A program made the translations under genes and the position numbers. This document shows positions 58,893 to 64,000 of a stretch of DNA of 64,000 bases, piece after piece. The stretch's first letter is position 1, and every line of letters starts with the position of its first letter. The DNA lies in the NCBI RefSeq assembly GCF_001690655.1, contig NZ_LZHQ01000004.1:124001-188000 (forward strand), given 5' to 3'. The notes under the pieces were generated by a model that saw only the letters and a list, made by a program, of their open reading frames with translations, did no database searches and was not told the origin of the DNA. Origin of the DNA: Gilliamella sp. Occ3-1 (GTDB lineage Bacteria; Pseudomonadota; Gammaproteobacteria; Enterobacterales; Orbaceae).

Positions 58893-60227
58893 TTAGTTAG
58901 TTATTTCAGTAATTTGGCTAATAAGTTTACTTTTTTTCAGCCTTGTTACGATAATGTCACCCACCGTGACTTGCTCAGAGCGACGAACCACTGTGTTGTT
59001 TTGGTCGGTGGTAATTGAATAACCTCGTTCGAGAGTAGCTAGCGGACTAACGTTGTTAAGTTGAGAGGTTTGTAAAGCAAATTGATGTTGTGATTTTGTT
59101 AACTTTTGTTTAATTAAACTAATTAATTGCTGTTGTTTTTGCCAAGTAAATTGCCCTAAATAGGTAATATTATTTTGTGGAGATACTCGTAATAGTCTTT
59201 TATCGAGTGAATTATGGCGATTTGATAGTCTGAGCAAATATTGCTGAATATTTTCAGATAATGAATGGCGATAAGCTAAAAGTTGATTTAATTGTTTTTC
59301 TAGCTTTGTTTGTGGATGTTGAGTCTGTAATTGATGTCGCCATTTATTGAGTTTTTCTCGGCATTGCATTAAATAATAATCCATTGCCATGGTTAAATGC
59401 TGCTGTTGAACTTGCAAACGTTTTACTTGTTGTAAACTGTCTCGACTAACAAGCTCGGCTGCTGCAGATGGGGTTGCCGCTCTAACATCAGCCACAAAAT
59501 CGGCAATCGTAAAATCAATCTCATGCCCAACCGCACTCACAATAGATATTTGACTAGCAAAAATAGCTCTGGCTACCACTTCTTCATTAAATGACCATAA
59601 GTCTTCAAGCGAGCCACCACCTCGTCCAACAATTAATACATCACATTCTTGACGAATGTTGGCAATATGAATCATGTTAGCGATTTGCCCTGCCGCTTCA
59701 TTGCCCTGAACTTGTGTTGGGTAAATAATTAAATGCAAACTTGGATCTCGGCGTTTTAATATCTGACAAATATCATGCAATGCCGCACCCGTTGATGAAG
59801 TGATAATTCCAACTGTGCGAATGTTTTCTGGTAATGGCTGTTTATTGGTAGAATCAAATAAACCTTCCTCAGACAGCTTTTGTTTTAGTTGCTCAAACTT
59901 TTGCTGTAATAATCCCGTACCTGCTGCTTGGATTTTATCAATAACCAGTTGGTATTCACCACGTGCCTCATATAGTGTCACTGTGGCCCTAACTAAAACT
60001 TGTTGCCCATTTTGTGGGGTAAAACCCGCACGAAAATTGCTATTGCGAAACATAGCACAGCGTACTTGTGCACTATCGTCTTTTAACGAAAAATACCAAT
60101 GACCTGATGATGGACGTGAAAAGTTTGATATTTCACCTATTAACCAGATCTGGCCAATAGCATCACAAAGCAATTCTTTAACCATTTGATTAAGATCTTT
60201 CACTGATAAAATTGAATTGTTTTGCAT
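58893..60227 (-). CDS. xseA: exodeoxyribonuclease VII large subunit
   Basis: Catalytic subunit of the single-strand-specific ExoVII. It is 444 aa. An N-terminal OB fold is followed by the catalytic segment (IGIITSSTGAALHDI in the form VGIITSSTGAALHDI, DVLIVGRGGGSLEDLWSFN, SAVGHEIDFTIADFVAD, RAATPSAAAELVS) and a long Gln-rich coiled coil (about residues 270-400). The small subunit xseB is not in the window. Confidence 0.96.
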   Translation of the reverse strand: MQNNSILSVKDLNQMVKELLCDAIGQIWLIGEISNFSRPSSGHWYFSLKDDSAQVRCAMFRNSNFRAGFTPQNGQQVLVRATVTLYEARGEYQLVIDKIQAAGTGLLQQKFEQLKQKLSEEGLFDSTNKQPLPENIRTVGIITSSTGAALHDICQILKRRDPSLHLIIYPTQVQGNEAAGQIANMIHIANIRQECDVLIVGRGGGSLEDLWSFNEEVVARAIFASQISIVSAVGHEIDFTIADFVADVRAATPSAAAELVSRDSLQQVKRLQVQQQHLTMAMDYYLMQCREKLNKWRHQLQTQHPQTKLEKQLNQLLAYRHSLSENIQQYLLRLSNRHNSLDKRLLRVSPQNNITYLGQFTWQKQQQLISLIKQKLTKSQHQFALQTSQLNNVSPLATLERGYSITTDQNNTVVRRSEQVTVGDIIVTRLKKSKLISQITEITN

Positions 60228-60267
60228 GCTATTGTCCTTATTACAACTATATTATAACTATAAAGGT

Positions 60268-61074
60268 TTATACTAAATCAAATTGAGCCCAAATTGGTGC
60301 ATGATCAGATGGTTTTATCATTGCACGAATATCATAATCAATACCCGTTTGTTTACAATAAGTCATCATTTTTTGACTAGCTAATATTAAATCAATTCTT
60401 AACCCATTATGGGTTTCAAAACCTTTAGTACGATAATCAAACCAAGAATACTCAAGTTCAGTTGGGTGAGCATTGCGGTAAGTATCAATAAAACCGAGAG
60501 ACATTAAGTTGTTTATCCATTTTCGTTCTTCCGGTAAAAATGAACATTTTCCTGTACGAAGCCATCGTTTACGGCTATCTTCGGAAATGCCTATATCTAA
60601 ATCGGTTGGGCAAATATTCATATCGCCCATAACTAAAGTTAGTTGATTATTTAATTGATGATCTTGTAAATACTGTATTAAGTCATTGTAAAATTTAAGT
60701 TTAGCCGGGTATTTAATTTCATGGTGTAAACTTTCACCTTGAGGGAAATAACCATTGATTACCGTTAAATTGCCTTGATTGGTTGGTAACTCAGCTATAA
60801 TCAAACGACATTGAGCATCCTCACTATCGTTTGGAAAGCCACATTGTACAGACAAAGGTTGTTCCTTGGTTAATAACGCCACCCCATAATAGCCCTTTTG
60901 TCCGTGATAATGTAAGTGATAACCAAACTGTGCTAATTCGCCAATAGGAAACTGATCGTTATGAACTTTAGTTTCTTGTAAAGCAATAATATCTGGTTGA
61001 TGAGTCTCAATAATTGCGGTTAACTGGTGAATTCTAGCACGAAGGCCATTAATATTAAACGAGATAACTTTCAT
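60268..61074 (-). CDS. xthA: exodeoxyribonuclease III
   Basis: AP endonuclease and 3' exonuclease of base excision repair. It is 268 aa. The EEP-fold residues are in [13 protein letters not shown] (Asn7), [11 protein letters not shown] (Glu34), [13 protein letters not shown] (Asp151 region), [19 protein letters not shown] and [11 protein letters not shown] (final Asp-His). It lies upstream of xseA on the same strand; the 40-base gap suggests cotranscription of two DNA-repair nucleases. Confidence 0.96.
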   Translation of the reverse strand: MKVISFNINGLRARIHQLTAIIETHQPDIIALQETKVHNDQFPIGELAQFGYHLHYHGQKGYYGVALLTKEQPLSVQCGFPNDSEDAQCRLIIAELPTNQGNLTVINGYFPQGESLHHEIKYPAKLKFYNDLIQYLQDHQLNNQLTLVMGDMNICPTDLDIGISEDSRKRWLRTGKCSFLPEERKWINNLMSLGFIDTYRNAHPTELEYSWFDYRTKGFETHNGLRIDLILASQKMMTYCKQTGIDYDIRAMIKPSDHAPIWAQFDLV

Positions 61075-61194
61075 AATAAATTTATTATATTTAATGCCAT
61101 GTTATAAACTAAATACGCATCGTAACAAAAATACGTTATACTGTTAAGCTATTACAATAAAAACCACCATTTGTGATAAAGGGAATCACTAAAT

Positions 61195-62316
61195 ATGTCT
61201 ACGGAATTACTTGCCTTGCGCGATAAAATCGATGAAGTTGATAAATCCATTTTATCTTTAATTACAAAGCGATTAGCATTAGTTGCCGAAGTTGGCGAAG
61301 TAAAAAGCAAACATGGCATTCCGATTTATGATTCCAAACGTGAAGCGGATATGTTAGCTAAAAGGCGAGGTGAGGCTGAAAGAGTAGGTATATCCCCCAA
61401 TTTAATAGAAGATATTTTACGTCGTTTAATGCGTGAGTCTTATATTAGCGAAAATGATAAAGGTTTTAAAAAAGTTTATAGTGGTCAAGGATCAATAGTG
61501 ATTGTTGGTGGTAATGGGCAAATGGGGCGATTGTTTGCTCGTTTATTTACCTTATCTGGCTATCAGGTTAAAACATTAGGCTCCAAAACTATGCATCAAG
61601 CCGCCGAAGTGGTTGCTGATGCAGCGGCCATTATCGTGACAGTACCTATTAACAAAACCTGTGAAGTCATTAAACAACTACCACCATTACCCAAAGATTG
61701 TATTTTAACGGATTTTACATCCATAAAAGCCAAGCCTCTCCAAGCAATGCTTGATAAACATCAAGGACCTGTAGTCGGTTTACACCCCATGTTTGGTCCA
61801 GATGTACCAAATTTAGCTAAACAAATTATTGTTTATTGTGAAGGGCGATATCCAGATAAATGCCAATGGCTAATAGAACAAATGCGTATTTGGGGTGCAA
61901 ATTTATGTGCGATTAATGCCAAGGAGCATGACAAATGCATGTCATTCATCCAAGCATTACGCCATTTCACTTCGTTCTCATATGGTGTCAATTTGCAACG
62001 AGAACAGGCCGATTTAGAGCAATTGATCGCACTTTCTTCACCAATTTATCGCCTTGAATTGATGATGGTTGGACGCTTATTTGCTCAAGATCCCGAGCTT
62101 TATGCCGATATCATCATGGCGTCAGATGATAATATTGAATTAATCAAACGCTACTATGAACGCTTTGGTCAAATGGTCGAACTTATTGAACAACGTGACA
62201 AAACTAACTTTATTAAAAGTTTTAACGAAGTTACGCAATGGTTTGGTAGTTATGCTGAACGTTTTATTAAAGAGAGCCAAGGATTATTAAAATTTGCCAA
62301 TGATAATCGAGAGTAG
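61195..62316 (+). CDS. tyrA: bifunctional chorismate mutase/prephenate dehydrogenase (T-protein)
   Basis: Converts chorismate to prephenate and then to 4-hydroxyphenylpyruvate for tyrosine. The N-terminal AroQ mutase (about residues 1-90) has [20 protein letters not shown] and RREADML-type helix [11 protein letters not shown]. The NAD-binding dehydrogenase follows, with [34 protein letters not shown] and [10 protein letters not shown]. It is 373 aa, the same as E. coli. I see no convincing TyrR box upstream. Prephenate is also the oxygen donor for UbiUV. Confidence 0.97.
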   Translation: MSTELLALRDKIDEVDKSILSLITKRLALVAEVGEVKSKHGIPIYDSKREADMLAKRRGEAERVGISPNLIEDILRRLMRESYISENDKGFKKVYSGQGSIVIVGGNGQMGRLFARLFTLSGYQVKTLGSKTMHQAAEVVADAAAIIVTVPINKTCEVIKQLPPLPKDCILTDFTSIKAKPLQAMLDKHQGPVVGLHPMFGPDVPNLAKQIIVYCEGRYPDKCQWLIEQMRIWGANLCAINAKEHDKCMSFIQALRHFTSFSYGVNLQREQADLEQLIALSSPIYRLELMMVGRLFAQDPELYADIIMASDDNIELIKRYYERFGQMVELIEQRDKTNFIKSFNEVTQWFGSYAERFIKESQGLLKFANDNRE

Positions 62317-62423
62317 TTTTATATTAAAAGGTATACTTTCTTGAAAGTTTTTCACAAATTAAAATATACTTTTTATTAAAAGATAGTTGTTAGAAATAAT
62401 AAATGTTAGTGTGAGGGAATATA

Positions 62424-63755
62424 ATGTCTAATCGAAAATATTTTGGTACAGATGGGATTCGCGGTAAAGTTGGTCAGTATCCTATTACACCAGATTTTGC
62501 GCTTAAATTAGGCTGGGCTGCTGGGCGTGTGCTAGCCAAAGATGGTGTTAAAAAAGTATTAATCGGTAAAGATACCCGCATTTCAGGCTATATGCTTGAA
62601 TCAGCACTAGAAGCGGGATTTGCTTCTGCTGGTGTTGCCGCTGCGTTTACAGGACCAATGCCAACCCCGGCCATTGCCTATTTAACCCGCACTTTTCGTG
62701 CTGATGCTGGCGTTGTCATTTCTGCCTCGCACAATCCTTTTTATGACAATGGTATTAAATTCTTTTCAACCGAAGGGAAAAAACTTGATGATACAATCGA
62801 ATTAGAAATTGAAGCCGAACTTGAAAAAGAGATCGATTGTGTTGAATCCAAACAACTTGGGCGAGCTAGTCGTATTACCGATGCTGCAGGGCGTTATATT
62901 GAATTTTGTAAAAGCACATTTGACCATGATTTAAGTTTGGCTGGATTAAAAATTGTTGTCGATTGCGCTAATGGTGCCACCTATCACATAGCACCAAAAG
63001 TATTACGAGAACTAGGAGCACAAGTAATAAAAATTGGTTGTGAGCCAGATGGTGTTAACATCAATGAAAACTGTGGCGCAACTGACATAAAAGCGCTTGC
63101 TAAACGAGTTATTGATGAAAAAGCCAATTTAGGTTTTGCCTTAGATGGCGATGGTGACCGCATAATCATGGTTGATCATAAAGGTCAAAAAATTGATGGC
63201 GATTTAATTATCTATATCATTGCCCGTGAAGCATTAAGACAAGGTCAACTAAAAGGCGGAGTTGTCGGCACATTAATGAGCAATATGGGGCTTGAACTTG
63301 CACTTAAAAATCTCGGTATCCCATTTGCTCGTGCTAAAGTTGGCGATCGTTATGTACTTGAAAAAATGGTCGAAAAAAATTGGCGCTTAGGTGCCGAAAA
63401 TTCGGGACATGTTTTATTGTTAGATAAAACCACCACTGGTGATGGTATTATTGCTGGCCTACAAGTATTAGCAGCAATGATTCGTAATGATATGTCATTG
63501 GCTGACTTGTGCAGTGGTATGACAATGTTACCACAAGTATTAATTAATGTTCGATTTTCAGGTGAAAATGACCCTCTAAATAGTGATGAAGTGAAAGCGG
63601 CAATTAAACAAGCAGAAAAACAGCTTGGTCATAATGGTCGAGTTTTGATCCGTAAATCAGGAACCGAACCGCTAATTCGTGTTATGGTAGAAGGAAGCAA
63701 TGAAAACGAAGTGCAAAAGTTGGCAGAAACTATCGCTACAGCAGTTAAAGCGTAA
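62424..63755 (+). CDS. glmM: phosphoglucosamine mutase
   Basis: Converts glucosamine 6-phosphate to glucosamine 1-phosphate for UDP-GlcNAc, peptidoglycan and LPS. It is 443 aa. The phosphoserine loop is [18 protein letters not shown] (Ser102), the metal loop is [11 protein letters not shown], the sugar loop is GAENSGHVL and the phosphate site is [15 protein letters not shown]. It is detached from its usual ftsH-folP context. The last 245 bases of the window after it show no gene. Confidence 0.98.
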   Translation: MSNRKYFGTDGIRGKVGQYPITPDFALKLGWAAGRVLAKDGVKKVLIGKDTRISGYMLESALEAGFASAGVAAAFTGPMPTPAIAYLTRTFRADAGVVISASHNPFYDNGIKFFSTEGKKLDDTIELEIEAELEKEIDCVESKQLGRASRITDAAGRYIEFCKSTFDHDLSLAGLKIVVDCANGATYHIAPKVLRELGAQVIKIGCEPDGVNINENCGATDIKALAKRVIDEKANLGFALDGDGDRIIMVDHKGQKIDGDLIIYIIAREALRQGQLKGGVVGTLMSNMGLELALKNLGIPFARAKVGDRYVLEKMVEKNWRLGAENSGHVLLLDKTTTGDGIIAGLQVLAAMIRNDMSLADLCSGMTMLPQVLINVRFSGENDPLNSDEVKAAIKQAEKQLGHNGRVLIRKSGTEPLIRVMVEGSNENEVQKLAETIATAVKA

Positions 63756-64000
63756 AAATACCCCCAATTATGCCCATTAATTAAGCCATTAATTGAGCTA
63801 TATTGAAGTTAGAATAGTAAAAGAAGTTGCGTGCATTTACGTAAAATTAGTAAAAAGTGTCTAAAATTTTAATTTTGTTAATCAAAGGTTGACTTATTAT
63901 AGGCAATTAGGTTTAAAATAGTAACTTCAGATTATTACAGCAATTGCTTATATCTTTCAACTGAAAACATGAGCAATATTTTTTATTTTTTAAAAATAGG

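Noticed and set aside
63756..64000. Gene or terminator after glmM
   Set aside because: AT-rich sequence with TTAAT repeats but no clear stem with T-run and no reading frame.

Overview
The window is AT-rich chromosomal DNA from a gammaproteobacterium. Nearly every gene has a close counterpart in Escherichia coli, often with the same neighbours (ung-grcA, gmhB-metNIQ, hslR-hslO, rlmE-ftsH-folP, dnaA-dnaN-recF-gyrB, csdA-csdE, dmsABC). Low GC, compact genes and the mixture of conserved and broken synteny fit the Orbaceae (bee-gut Gilliamella, Orbus, Frischella). That assignment is an inference from gene content and base composition; no 16S gene is present.

Layout. 0-7 kb: upp (cut by the window edge), a DUF805 membrane protein, a GntR-type LacI regulator coupled to ung, and FNR-type grcA. 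A complete group II intron (about 3 kb, with RT-maturase-HNH protein) lies directly after the grcA stop codon, followed by grcA's probable terminator, a decayed transposase tail and tRNA-Asn. 7-20 kb, almost all minus strand: a BirA-controlled bioY operon with a permuted papain-like peptidase, gloC plus an MdtD-like exporter, a PanS-like transporter, yjjV-recC, glnS and an RstBA-like two-component pair. 20-26 kb: an accessory-looking cluster of HAD phosphatase, alpha/beta hydrolase and two half-size EamA transporters on the plus strand, facing a ureohydrolase-like protein, a GNAT/FemAB-like acyltransferase and a class III aminotransferase on the minus strand. 26-35 kb: mipA-like, rdgC, ompA, then dnaA-dnaN-recF-gyrB. 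35-47 kb: gmhB, the MetJ-controlled metNIQ methionine importer, trmO, hslR-hslO, a YicH-like AsmA protein, greA, yhbY, rlmE, ftsH and folP. 48-58 kb: ubiA, the dmsABCD anaerobic respiration operon, and ubiU-ubiV-csdA-csdE. 58-64 kb: dolP, xseA, xthA, tyrA and glmM.

How the parts work together. Several loci point to a microaerobic or anaerobic life. GrcA rescues oxygen-damaged pyruvate formate-lyase and has an FNR-like site. DmsABC reduces S- or N-oxides. UbiU/UbiV make ubiquinone without oxygen and sit beside the CsdA/CsdE sulfur-transfer pair that could feed their Fe-S clusters. Uptake systems for biotin and methionine carry recognisable BirA and MetJ operators embedded in sigma70-type promoters.

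The best candidate for an undescribed system is the 20.07-25.88 kb cluster. Its enzyme types (amine-forming aminotransferase, guanidino/amidino-hydrolase fold, amide-forming acyltransferase, phosphatase, esterase, paired exporter) suggest synthesis and export of a small modified amine or amino acid. The second is the BirA-controlled peptidase, a possible biotin-scavenging enzyme. Both are inferences from context.
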